A DNA stretch of 64,000 nt, taken from assembly GCF_001375555.1 (NCBI RefSeq), contig NZ_CTDZ01000009.1, forward strand, positions 3,093,758 to 3,157,757, in the 5' to 3' direction. This DNA is from Numidum massiliense (GTDB taxonomy: Bacteria; Bacillota; Bacilli; Thermoactinomycetales; Novibacillaceae). Under the pieces are notes generated by a model. That model was not told the DNA's origin. It was given only the letters and a program-made list of their open reading frames with translations, and did no database searches. The translations under genes and the position numbers were made by a program. This document shows positions 41,553-49,432 of this stretch, piece by piece; position 1 is the stretch's first letter, and each line of letters opens with the position of its first letter.

Positions 41553-44027
41553 TTAATGTTGTGGTGCTTCATGGCGCGATAGCCTTGGCATGCCCGGGAT
41601 CGCGATTGTTTGCCAATCGGGAAGCGAATGATCGATTTTAGCGACGACAACGGTCATGTCATCTTCAATCGCCCCATCTTGCTCACGCACCATTTTTTCT
41701 AGGAGGACGTCAGCCACCCCTTGCGGTTCCTGCGTTTTTATTTCGCCGATGGCACGCTTGAACCATTCCTCTTTATGGACTGTAACCTCTAACGCATCGT
41801 ACACCCCGTCCGTCATCATGACGAGAACGTCCCCAGGCAATAGTTGCTCGTGTACAGTATCGACGTCAATATCTTGTAAAATACCGAGCGGAAGATTACT
41901 CGCCGTCACACATATGACTTCGTTCCCCCGTTTGATGAAACTCGGAGCTGAACCGATTTTGAGAAATGTCGTCCGCGCGGTATCTAAATCGATGAGTGCT
42001 AAGTCGATCGTCGCGAACATTTCGTCCGTTGAGCGTATTCCGAGGATCGCGTTTACCGTCTTGGCAGCGATGCGCTCCTCCATCCCCGATTGTAGCAACT
42101 GCCCGAGCAGTTTTAACGCTGCTTGGCTTTCCTCTCGCGCCCGCACCCCATTACCCATCCCGTCGCTTATCGCGACCGCATACTTGCCCGTTCCTAAGTT
42201 TGAATAACTGTAACTGTCCCCCGATAGCCAGCCACCCCCTTTGGCCGCTGCCGCGACGCCTGCCTGCACGTCGAAGTTTTGCGCCGATCCGAACGCCACC
42301 GTTTGTACGCCTTCTGTACGGTCACTAGCCCCTTCCCGCGTATACACGGTAATGTGCTCACCGATGACATCTGTTAACAGCGGGGCAATAACTTTACGGC
42401 TGCTGTCCAAATAGTCGTTTTCCGGTAACGTCACTTCTACCTCGACATTTCCCTCATCTAAACTGATGACGTCAATGCGATCGATGGCGAGCCCTAAGTC
42501 TTCTAGCGCCGTTTGTATTTGCTCCTCCTGTGCGGAAAGCACCTCTGTTTCCCGGCGAATTTCTCCCGCCCAGTTAAGCATCACTTGTGACATGCCGGAC
42601 AACTGCTCAGCGACGATTTGCTGTGTCTCGCGCAAGCGCTCTTGCCAATATAAATCGTACTGATACGTATCGTATTGCTTCTTGATACGTGCCATTATCC
42701 GCTCGCTTCTAATACAGTGTGCATCCCATTCTTTCGGCACACGGATGTGACCTTTATTCCCTTCCAGTTCCACCAAAGCGATCAGATCGGTCAACCCAGT
42801 GTACGTCTGTACAAACTTCGGTCCCCAACATTCGTCGTACTTACGACATCGGCTGCACGCTGTGTCTGATAACGTATCGACAAACTGCTGTAAATACGCC
42901 TCATCTTGTTGCGGCCTATTGTATTTGTCCGAGAAGCTATGTGACAACTCAGTAAACACGTGTGAAAATTGTTCCACTTTTTTCGCCGTCAAATCGCGGA
43001 CGCGGCGCGCATACTCGTGTTGGCTTTGCACGTTTTCCGTCGTGCCAGGTATATAGCGCGACAATGTGTGCGCGAACGTACTCGGCGTGAGTAAAAACAA
43101 GAGCACTGCGAGCGCCGACTCCTGGATCGTCGTCCACCATAACGTGTTCATACCGGCATATAACGCTAAAATGGACGTTCCGATGAAAAAGCCGACTGCG
43201 ACACCCAACTTTTTCCCTTCGCGGAACAGACCGGAAAGTAACCCCGTAAAGGCGAGTAGACTAATTTCCCACATCGCTTGTTGGTTGGAAAGACTGAGGA
43301 TCATTCCGATGACGACGCCGACTGTCGCTCCGAGCATCCCACCTCCTACGAGGGCGAAAAGAAGAATGAAGTAGCGGGAAAAAATGTGCTCGACCGATAA
43401 CCCTCCGATTGTCCATCCCGTCATCCCGGTCATTACCGTCGCGAGCAAAATGACAAGGCTCACGATCTCCTCCGGCTTCATCGTAAATTGGCGCCGTTTG
43501 TTCGTAATGAGGGGAAGCGATTGGACAAAGATGAAGGTCAGCAGTACGCCGATCACGACTTCAATCGCCGCGAGCACACCGTCGTAAAATGTCCAGCCCG
43601 TAAACCCGAGACGCACACTCGCCGCGACGAGCAAGGTGCAAAATACGATTAACGGTACGTAGTTGACGCTTTTAAACTTGAACTGCTCCGTTCCTTTTTG
43701 CAACAGGAAAAACAACGCAAACAACGTCGTCAGCCACGCTAAGTGATTGCCGTCCACCGTACTCGCACCGATGAGGAGAAACACAACTACCGGAAGTAAG
43801 CGGTTCCGTTTTAAATAGTACACGACAGCTAAGAAGGGTAAGGCAAAAGGTGACACTTGATCTAAAATGACTGCCCGTCCGAGTAAGAAACTGATCGCGA
43901 GTAGCAAGAGGTCCCAGCGTTTCAGGGCGACAAAGGACATTTGACGTGCTGTTCCCCTTATTTTTGGCCACTTGATCAATTTTTTACCCGTGTTTACGAC
44001 TTGTCGCCCGAGCGAGAATGATCGCAT
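41553..44027 (-). CDS. spoIIE: Stage II sporulation protein E (PP2C phosphatase)
   Basis: SpoIIE dephosphorylates SpoIIAA to activate sigma-F in the forespore and also acts at the polar septum. Length is 824 residues. About ten membrane helices fill the first 320 residues (LGRAVILDQVSPFALPFLA is typical). A central regulatory domain follows, then the PP2C domain with metal-binding aspartates in AVAISDGMGNG, VMMTDGVYDAL and IEDDMTVVVAKI. The ATG at 44027 (MRSFSLGRQ) follows AAAGGAGATG. Its promoter architecture is also recognisable. Confidence 0.97.
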   Translation of the reverse strand: MRSFSLGRQVVNTGKKLIKWPKIRGTARQMSFVALKRWDLLLLAISFLLGRAVILDQVSPFALPFLAVVYYLKRNRLLPVVVFLLIGASTVDGNHLAWLTTLFALFFLLQKGTEQFKFKSVNYVPLIVFCTLLVAASVRLGFTGWTFYDGVLAAIEVVIGVLLTFIFVQSLPLITNKRRQFTMKPEEIVSLVILLATVMTGMTGWTIGGLSVEHIFSRYFILLFALVGGGMLGATVGVVIGMILSLSNQQAMWEISLLAFTGLLSGLFREGKKLGVAVGFFIGTSILALYAGMNTLWWTTIQESALAVLLFLLTPSTFAHTLSRYIPGTTENVQSQHEYARRVRDLTAKKVEQFSHVFTELSHSFSDKYNRPQQDEAYLQQFVDTLSDTACSRCRKYDECWGPKFVQTYTGLTDLIALVELEGNKGHIRVPKEWDAHCIRSERIMARIKKQYDTYQYDLYWQERLRETQQIVAEQLSGMSQVMLNWAGEIRRETEVLSAQEEQIQTALEDLGLAIDRIDVISLDEGNVEVEVTLPENDYLDSSRKVIAPLLTDVIGEHITVYTREGASDRTEGVQTVAFGSAQNFDVQAGVAAAAKGGGWLSGDSYSYSNLGTGKYAVAISDGMGNGVRAREESQAALKLLGQLLQSGMEERIAAKTVNAILGIRSTDEMFATIDLALIDLDTARTTFLKIGSAPSFIKRGNEVICVTASNLPLGILQDIDVDTVHEQLLPGDVLVMMTDGVYDALEVTVHKEEWFKRAIGEIKTQEPQGVADVLLEKMVREQDGAIEDDMTVVVAKIDHSLPDWQTIAIPGMPRLSRHEAPQH

Positions 44028-44064
44028 GTACGTCCATCTCCTTTGTTTTGGGTAAGTGGCTCTT

Positions 44065-44130
44065 ATTATACAAGGGCGCATGAACATAATTTGTCAAAAA
44101 AACTGACAGCACAAACTTTTTTTCCGACAA
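44065..44130 (-). promoter_or_regulatory. spoIIE promoter, Spo0A-type with 21-bp spacer
   Basis: Perfect -35 TTGACA (44092-44097) and perfect -10 TATAAT (44065-44070) on the minus strand are 21 bp apart instead of 17. This unusual spacing is the hallmark of Spo0A-activated sigma-A promoters such as B. subtilis spoIIE and spoIIG. Upstream, TTGTCGGA (44123-44130) differs at one position from the 0A box TTGTCGAA. Confidence 0.85.
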
Positions 44131-44164
44131 TGTTCGGGCAGGCCACTTTTCCGCCTTACAACGC

Positions 44165-44190
44165 AAAAAACTCAGTCCCTGGCACTGAGC
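44165..44190 (-). terminator. Intrinsic terminator after the DUF402 gene
   Basis: Hairpin CTCAGT/ACTGAG followed by TTTTTT on the minus strand, just upstream of the spoIIE control region. Confidence 0.85.
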
Positions 44191-44330
44191 TTCTTTACTT
44201 GCTACTGTTAAATTGTCCGTCGATTTTATGGAGGATAGGCTGTTTCTTGTCGACTACAGCGATATTCCGACAAATGGTTACACAATTTTAAATAAACATC
44301 TCGTTGCTTTACATCAAGTGAAAGTGTGCC

Positions 44331-44795
44331 TCAAAGTGGGTACATCGTCGCTTCAGCGACGAACGATGGAATGAGTTGGCGTTTTTTTTGCAGCTGAATC
44401 ATGTGATGTAAAATGTGTAAGGCATACACTTGCTGTTTTCGTTTAAGTTCCCCTTTGTCGATGGAAGTGGCGAATTCATCAATGTCGAGCACATCGTAAC
44501 TGCCATCGGGGTAAACGATCAGATCGAGCAGCAAATCGACCATCACGTAATGCATGTCGCTCAGGCGCTTCATTTCCATAATGTCACAGTAATAGTATAT
44601 AAAATCGCCCTTCTTATTAAACACTTTGGAAATGGTATACCCTTGATCCACCATATAATACGTCAAAAAGATGCGTTTGCCGTCCGGGTTCGGGTATTGC
44701 GTAGCAAAGCAATTCGGACCGCGCCACGCGCGTACGAGTTCCGTATACGTTTTGTTTAGCGTTGTAAACTTAATTTTCTTGATCGTTACATCCAC
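44331..44795 (-). CDS. DUF402-family protein, possible nucleoside phosphatase
   Basis: A 154-residue cytoplasmic protein of the DUF402 fold. The family core is visible: FLTYYMVDQGYTISKVFN, DFIYYYCDIME, then the acidic VDLLLDLIVYPDGSYDVLDIDEF, which in characterised members (nucleoside tri/diphosphate phosphatases) binds metal. I choose GTG 44795 (MDVTIKKIKF), five bases after AGGAGGGG. A tRNA-Met terminator lies upstream and its own terminator downstream, so it may be a single-gene unit. The substrate is unknown. Confidence 0.8.
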   Translation of the reverse strand: MDVTIKKIKFTTLNKTYTELVRAWRGPNCFATQYPNPDGKRIFLTYYMVDQGYTISKVFNKKGDFIYYYCDIMEMKRLSDMHYVMVDLLLDLIVYPDGSYDVLDIDEFATSIDKGELKRKQQVYALHILHHMIQLQKKRQLIPSFVAEATMYPL

Positions 44796-44880
44796 CGAAT
44801 CCCCTCCTCTAGTAGACATTTTTTCCTTTTAGTCGCTCTTTAAACGAAACATGCCACGTAATTTGTTTTAAAACAGTGAT

Positions 44881-44903
44881 AAAAAAAACGCCACGCGGCG
44901 TGT
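44881..44903 (-). terminator. Intrinsic terminator after tRNA-Met
   Basis: Hairpin ACGCC/GGCGT followed by TTTTTTTT on the minus strand, about 60 bases after the tRNA. A weaker GATGC/GCATC hairpin with TTTTTT (about 44923-44947) lies in between. Confidence 0.8.
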
Positions 44904-44964
44904 ACAAAAATACCGATCCCCCCAAAAAATTGCGATGCGTGCATCTCGTCGGGAATCGGTTGTG

Positions 44965-45041
44965 TGGTGGCGGCAGGGAGAGTCGAACTCCCGACCTCAC
45001 GGGTATGAACCGTACGCTCTAGCCAGCTGAGCTACACCGCC
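44965..45041 (-). tRNA. trnM: tRNA-Met, anticodon CAT (elongator type)
   Basis: A 77-base tRNA with encoded CCA. Acceptor stem GGCGGTG/TGCCGCC-type pairs, D arm GCTCAGCTGGCTAGAGC, anticodon stem-loop CGGTTCATACCCG with CAT in the loop, T arm GGGAGTTCGACTCTCCC. The first acceptor pair is a normal G-C, so it is an elongator and not an initiator. C34 modification to lysidine (by TilS in this window) would instead make it an Ile tRNA, but the body matches the B. subtilis tRNA-Met found near yabR. No tRNA-Glu follows. Confidence 0.95.
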
Positions 45042-45143
45042 GTATTGAGCAAACTAAACACTGTGTGGCGTCCACGACTGTCGTGTCTTCCTGGTCGTCG
45101 TCGTGTCCGCCAATATTGTACAGCCGTATGTCAGCAATGCCGC

Positions 45144-45536
45144 TTAACCTCTACGGGCTCCGCGACCGCCTCGTTTGCCTTCTGTATGACGACGAAGTGA
45201 TGTTAGACGATCCTCGCTATCTTTCATAAAGCGGCTTAATTTGTCTTCGAATGAACGATCTCGTCTCGGGCTCCGACGGTCAGTTTTTGGTGGTCGATCT
45301 TGCGCTTTGCGAATGGACAAGCCAATTTTACCGTTATCGTCGACGTTCATTACTTTGACAGTAACTGTATCGCCGACCGACAAGTGATCCTTGACGTCCT
45401 TTACGTATTGATCCGCGACTTCAGAAATGTGCACAAGCCCAGTTTTACCACCTGGCAGCTCCACAAATGCTCCGAAATGGGTGATCCCTGTCACCTTTCC
45501 TTCATATTTGCTGCCCACATCAATTGTCATGAACAA
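45144..45536 (-). CDS. yabR: S1 RNA-binding domain protein YabR
   Basis: A 130-residue protein: an S1 domain (GSKYEGKVTGITHFGAFVEL, GLVHISEVADQYV) and a basic tail (RRSPRRDRSFEDKLSRF ending in GKRGGRGARRG), both as in B. subtilis YabR. It probably binds RNA on the ribosome or polysomes; the role is not settled. Two starts are close: TTG 45536, six bases after AAGGAGG, or ATG 45530 (MTIDVGSKYEG) by homology. It is followed by tRNA-Met. Confidence 0.92.
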   Translation of the reverse strand: MFMTIDVGSKYEGKVTGITHFGAFVELPGGKTGLVHISEVADQYVKDVKDHLSVGDTVTVKVMNVDDNGKIGLSIRKAQDRPPKTDRRSPRRDRSFEDKLSRFMKDSEDRLTSLRRHTEGKRGGRGARRG

Positions 45537-45668
45537 AAACGTCCTCCTTAAAAAGTGCGCAGGACCCGGATCCCACTTTCGCAGTGTTCGTTAAAACGCT
45601 TTAATGCCCACATTCTTTTTGTGCGACGTGCGTTCCAGATACCTTATTAATGCATAGTTGTACGGTTA

Positions 45669-45696
45669 ATTATAACCGAGTTTAAAAAAAAGTCAA
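45669..45696 (-). promoter_or_regulatory. sigma-A promoter for yabR
   Basis: -35 TTGACT (45691-45696), a 16-bp spacer and perfect -10 TATAAT (45669-45674) on the minus strand, directly after the divIC stop. An AACC/GGTT stem followed by T8 overlaps it and may end the yabP-divIC transcript. Confidence 0.75.
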
Positions 45697-45703
45697 CCGC
45701 CGG

Positions 45704-46150
45704 TTAAGGTGCATAGTCGAAGATTATCTCTCCTTCACCGCTCATATATAAATGTTTACGCGCATACTCAGCAATATACTGGGGATCTTTTAAAAGTTTC
45801 ACTTCCTCTTGCAATTTTTCGTTGTGTTTTTTTGCCCGTTTTAGCTGTTCATGCGCCCCGACGAGTTCTTCCTGACTCTTCGCTAGATTCCCTTCAATCA
45901 CAAACAACTGAATGGCGGCCCAGGCGAAAAAAACGACGCAGACCGACAGCCAGACTGTGAGCCGACGTTTCGCTCCTCCCGACCCGCGTTTCGGTTTTGC
46001 CAGCGGAACGTTTGCTGGCGGTGTCGCCTGTCTCTCGCGGCTCGGACGGTTACCTTTGTTACCTTTATGCCGGTCACTGTTCCCCCCGTTGTTATTCGCG
46101 ATCGGGTCAAACCGTACGACGGAGGATTCTCTTTTTCTATTTTTTCTCAT
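45704..46150 (-). CDS. divIC: Cell division protein DivIC (FtsB-like)
   Basis: DivIC joins FtsL and DivIB in the division complex. Length is 148 residues. A basic, Asn/Gly/Pro-rich cytoplasmic head (1-62) is followed by one membrane helix (about 64-86, RLTVWLSVCVVFFAWAAI). An extracellular coiled coil (EELVGAHEQLKRAKKHNEKL) and the conserved end (DPQYIAEYARKHLYM...GEIIF) complete it. The head is longer than in B. subtilis. It follows yabQ by 19 bases. Confidence 0.94.
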   Translation of the reverse strand: MRKNRKRESSVVRFDPIANNNGGNSDRHKGNKGNRPSRERQATPPANVPLAKPKRGSGGAKRRLTVWLSVCVVFFAWAAIQLFVIEGNLAKSQEELVGAHEQLKRAKKHNEKLQEEVKLLKDPQYIAEYARKHLYMSGEGEIIFDYAP

Positions 46151-46169
46151 CGCTGTTCACTCCGATGCA

Positions 46170-46661
46170 TCATTTTCTCCGTAATAAGACATTCTTCACC
46201 TGTTGCCATTTTCCTGCTAAAACCTGTAGTAGCTTTGCGGCAAACGTGATGCGCAGTAAAAACTTGACGATTGTCCAACAGAAAAGGGCAATGGACGTAA
46301 GAGGTATCCAAATGAGCACTCGCAACACATTGACAAACAGCCGCGTAAGTTGCTGTACGATTTGAATAACGACTAGCAACACCGCAATCGTCGTCCGACT
46401 GAACCACAAATAATACAAGCCGATTCCGAAGAACAACGTTAGCAACATATAAAAACGCAGGTCGCCCCAAGTGCTCCACAGGAGGACTCCGAAGATCCAA
46501 CAGGCGGCAAGCACCCAATAACACAAATCGACGATCGCGACGACCCAACCAGTTATGCGCAACTTTCCCTTTAACACGCGATACAAGTCAAGGGCACTGC
46601 CTAAAAGGAGTCCCGATCCGAGCATGGCGGCGAGCGCCTGCCACTGGGGATACGCGTTCAC
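46170..46661 (-). CDS. yabQ: Spore cortex biosynthesis protein YabQ
   Basis: YabQ is a membrane protein needed for spore cortex formation. The 163 residues are mostly hydrophobic, with about four or five helices: AMLGSGLLLGSALDLYRVL, VVAIVDLCYWVLAACWI, FYMLLTLFFGIGLYYLWF and a last pair. The conserved LDLYR early motif is present. The GTG start overlaps the yabP stop (46658-46661), so translation is coupled. Confidence 0.92.
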   Translation of the reverse strand: MNAYPQWQALAAMLGSGLLLGSALDLYRVLKGKLRITGWVVAIVDLCYWVLAACWIFGVLLWSTWGDLRFYMLLTLFFGIGLYYLWFSRTTIAVLLVVIQIVQQLTRLFVNVLRVLIWIPLTSIALFCWTIVKFLLRITFAAKLLQVLAGKWQQVKNVLLRRK

Positions 46662-46948
46662 CGAAACAACTTGCTAAAGAACCCTTTAGCTAGCTCCCGC
46701 GTCTGTGTGCCTTCGTCTAAGTACCCGATGTCGTACAGTGCACCTTCGATGGCCACCTTCCCTTGTTCGAGATTCAACGTCTTTATATGCAAATCTTTTC
46801 CACGAATTGCCAAGTAACCGCACTCTGTGTTTAGTAAAAACTCTTCACTGTCAAAACTTTCGACATTGACGACCCCGCTCACTTCGAGTGAATTGCGGTT
46901 GAGCATGACGATTTCGTGCGTCGTGCGATATTGCTGCTCCGCCATCAT
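46658..46948 (-). CDS. yabP: Spore protein YabP
   Basis: YabP is a small sporulation protein of the YabP/YqfC family, required in the mother cell with YabQ. Length is 96 residues from ATG 46948, nine bases after AAAAGGGGG. The family core HEIVMLNRNSLEVSGVVNVE and GYLAIRGKDLHIKTLNLEQG is plain. In B. subtilis the gene is under sigma-E; a CATATCAT near 46970 resembles a sigma-E -10, but I found no matching -35. Confidence 0.93.
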   Translation of the reverse strand: MMAEQQYRTTHEIVMLNRNSLEVSGVVNVESFDSEEFLLNTECGYLAIRGKDLHIKTLNLEQGKVAIEGALYDIGYLDEGTQTRELAKGFFSKLFR

Positions 46949-47004
46949 AGCATGTACCCCCTTTTGGTACATGATATGGACGGCTATTTCTGTTTAGAAC
47001 AAAC

Positions 47005-47042
47005 AAAAAGGAACTACCGCACACGCTCGTCGATAGTTCGCT
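47005..47042 (-). terminator. Intrinsic terminator after rqcP
   Basis: Hairpin CGAACTA/TAGTTCC-type with a CTTTTTG tail on the minus strand, between rqcP and yabP. It separates the vegetative mazG-hup-rqcP genes from the sporulation genes. Confidence 0.65.
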
Positions 47043-47054
47043 ATCACTCCGCTA

Positions 47055-47330
47055 CTAACCCTTAACCCCAGCATCGCTCGAACGTTCCTCGGAAAGCAAC
47101 GTATACATGTTCGCCGCTTCTTCTTTGCGAGACGTTTCCTGCAAATGTTCGATGCGAGCAGTTACTGTTTTTTGACCGAAACGAATCGTCAGTTCATCGC
47201 CGATGGCCACGTTAGCACTCGCTTTGGCCGGTTGACCGTTTATACTGACGCGCCTTTGGTCACACACTTCCTTCGCTAACGTACGGCGTTTAATGAGGCG
47301 GGATACTTTCAGAAATTTATCGAGGCGCAT
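47055..47330 (-). CDS. rqcP: S4-domain ribosome quality control factor RqcP
   Basis: RqcP (YabO) works with RqcH on stalled 50S subunits to add C-terminal alanine tails. Length is 91 residues. The S4 RNA-binding fold is at the start: MRLDKFLKVSRLIKRRTLAKEVCD and VSINGQPAKAS. The C-terminal extension (ETSRKEEAANMYTLLSEE) is typical. Its ATG shares one base with the hup stop (47330). Confidence 0.95.
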   Translation of the reverse strand: MRLDKFLKVSRLIKRRTLAKEVCDQRRVSINGQPAKASANVAIGDELTIRFGQKTVTARIEHLQETSRKEEAANMYTLLSEERSSDAGVKG

Positions 47331-47602
47331 TATTTCAACGCTTCTTTTAATTTGTTTCCGGCGCGGAAGGCAGGTACCGTCATCTCCGGAATTTCGATCG
47401 GTTCACCCGTTTTCGGATTGCGCCCTGTACGCCCGGCGCGCGTGCGCGTCTCAAACGTGCCAAAACCGATCAATTGTACTTTTTCCCCCGCCTTTAACGT
47501 CTCACATATTTCGTCTAAAATCGTATTTAAGACGTTTTCCGCTTCTTTTTTTGTCATGCTGTTTTTACTGGCAATGCGGTTAATCAGCTCTTGCTTCGTC
47601 AT
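47330..47602 (-). CDS. hup: Histone-like DNA-binding protein HU
   Basis: HU bends and compacts DNA. Length is 90 residues, starting MTKQELINRIASKNSMTKKE; the DNA-binding arm signature GFGTFETRTRAGRTGRNP with PKTGEPI is intact. It sits between mazG and rqcP, whereas B. subtilis carries hbs elsewhere next to mtrAB. The arrangement mazG-hup-rqcP is known in other Firmicutes. Confidence 0.97.
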   Translation of the reverse strand: MTKQELINRIASKNSMTKKEAENVLNTILDEICETLKAGEKVQLIGFGTFETRTRAGRTGRNPKTGEPIEIPEMTVPAFRAGNKLKEALK

Positions 47603-47741
47603 CGTTTTCTCCTCCCAAAATTGACTACTGCTATAGTTATTCGCGCACTAGTGCCGAACTCCTGCTAGACACGGCAACTTTTTAGCACACTTGTCGTGTA
47701 GCCGCTCGATTTCGGAGCAACTAATCCATTATCGTTTACTG

Positions 47742-49304
47742 CTAATGCGCTGCTTCAGCTTTCTTTACAGTTTGCCACAAACGCTCCTGTTCGCTAGGTG
47801 AAAGCTCGCTAAAGGTGCGGCCTTCCTCTCGCGCAAGTTTAGTCATCGCGTCGTAGCGCGCAATGAATTTGTCGTTCGCCCGCCGTAGCGCAAGCTCAGG
47901 ATCGACGTCTAAAAAGCGTGCCAAGTTAGCTGCGGCAAACAACAAGTCCCCTACTTCTAACTCTACCTCTTCTGGACTAGCTGTCAAACATTCTACGAGC
48001 TCTTCGCGCACTTTCTCCGCGACGGGGCGAATGTCGTTCCAGTCGAATCCGGTTTCGGCGGCCCGCTTTTGCAACGTTTCCGCCCGCGTGAGCGTCGGCA
48101 GTTCCCGCGGCAAGGAAACAGCAATACTACGCATCCCTTTGCTTTCTCTCTCTGTAGGGGTTCTACCGGGCCCAGCTGCTTCAGCGAAAGATCGCCCCTC
48201 TGTTTTCGTACGCTTTTCGCCTCGCTGTAGAGCTTCCATCTCTTTTTCCGCCTGCTTAATCACTTGCCAATTACGACGGACGTCAGCCACGTCAGCGGCG
48301 GACTCCCCTGCGAAGACGTGTGGATGACGGCGAATCATTTTCGCACTAATTGAGGCAACAACGTCATCGATCGCAAAGGTCTCCGCTTCGGCGGCAATTT
48401 GTGCGTGTAAGACGACCTGTAACAAGACGTCGCCGAGCTCGTCACACATTTTGTCCGCATCGCCTTCATGCACCGCCTCGAGAAATTCCGCCGTTTCCTC
48501 AAGTAAGTATTTGCGTAAGCTTTCGTGGGTTTGCTGCTGGTCCCACGGACATCCGTCCGGCCCACGCAACACGCTAATTATACGCACGAGGTCGCGGAAA
48601 TCCCGCTCTATGTACACGTCGTCCGGCACGGGGGGAACAGCGACAACGCTGAGCGAACTGACGGGGAAGCCGTGATCGAGTTCGTACAGCGGCACGCGCT
48701 TAATGTGCTCTTGGCCGGCGATCCCGAGATTGTGGGCGACGATTACTGCTGTGTTGTCGGGGTACCGTTCCATTAACGTCAACTTCACGTCCGAGGCGGT
48801 TAACTGATCGTACACTTGGGCAATGACAGTAAAAAGGCGCGGATTGCACGCGTCTGCGGTAAGTGTCAGCGCATCTAGCAGTTGGAACCCGTCGATCGGG
48901 TCGACGTTAAGACGCGTGAAAATCGCCTCCAAAAAGCTGCGGCCCCCTTTTACCTCAACGGGGATCCCCGCGGTCTCCCCGCGTGCAATAAGCATCTGTG
49001 TCGTCTGTTCCGCTACCATCGGGTGTCCGGGGACGGCGTACACGATCTCGTCCACCTCTGCTGCAGCGAACAAACGCGCGACAATTTCCTCGTACACGTC
49101 GGCAAATTGCGCGTGCTGTTCATATGCGTCGTCGAACGCGGTAAAACGCAACCCTTCCCGCTCTAAGTACGCCACGACTGGATGCCGCGCCGTGCGCAAA
49201 AAGATGTGGGTTGCCTGTTGCAACGTCCGCCACACCTCTAGCGTCAAGTCACTTTCGTCGCCACTGCCGAGCCCGACAATTGTCAGCGAACCTTTCTCCC
49301 TCAC
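47742..49304 (-). CDS. mazG: Tetrapyrrole methylase-like / MazG nucleotide pyrophosphohydrolase fusion (YabN)
   Basis: A 520-residue fusion. Residues 1-220 are a tetrapyrrole (corrin/porphyrin) methylase-like domain (SLTIVGLGSGDESDL, VYAVPGHPMVAEQT). The rest carries two MazG units with their acidic metal motifs: LLEETAEFLEAV with DELGDVLLQVVLH, then REELVECL with EVGDLLFAAANLARF. MazG hydrolyses NTPs, possibly damaged ones; the role of the methylase part is unknown. Between the units lies a Gly/Pro/Arg-rich insert (AAGPGRTPTERESKG). Confidence 0.94.
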   Translation of the reverse strand: MREKGSLTIVGLGSGDESDLTLEVWRTLQQATHIFLRTARHPVVAYLEREGLRFTAFDDAYEQHAQFADVYEEIVARLFAAAEVDEIVYAVPGHPMVAEQTTQMLIARGETAGIPVEVKGGRSFLEAIFTRLNVDPIDGFQLLDALTLTADACNPRLFTVIAQVYDQLTASDVKLTLMERYPDNTAVIVAHNLGIAGQEHIKRVPLYELDHGFPVSSLSVVAVPPVPDDVYIERDFRDLVRIISVLRGPDGCPWDQQQTHESLRKYLLEETAEFLEAVHEGDADKMCDELGDVLLQVVLHAQIAAEAETFAIDDVVASISAKMIRRHPHVFAGESAADVADVRRNWQVIKQAEKEMEALQRGEKRTKTEGRSFAEAAGPGRTPTERESKGMRSIAVSLPRELPTLTRAETLQKRAAETGFDWNDIRPVAEKVREELVECLTASPEEVELEVGDLLFAAANLARFLDVDPELALRRANDKFIARYDAMTKLAREEGRTFSELSPSEQERLWQTVKKAEAAH

Positions 49305-49432
49305 CTGTATGACCTCCTGAAATTTCGCGATATGTGCCAGCGGCTGGATCCCCGTGACCTTACCTAAACAAACGAGAGTCCCCGAACGTCAGTTACATTC
49401 ATCAAATAACTTCCGTCCATTACGAGACGCCC

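Noticed and set aside
44796-45143. Second tRNA (Glu) next to tRNA-Met, as in B. subtilis
   Set aside because: No second cloverleaf can be drawn; only the Met tRNA and terminators are present.
46965-46975. sigma-E -10 (CATATCAT) before yabP
   Set aside because: No matching -35 at a suitable distance.
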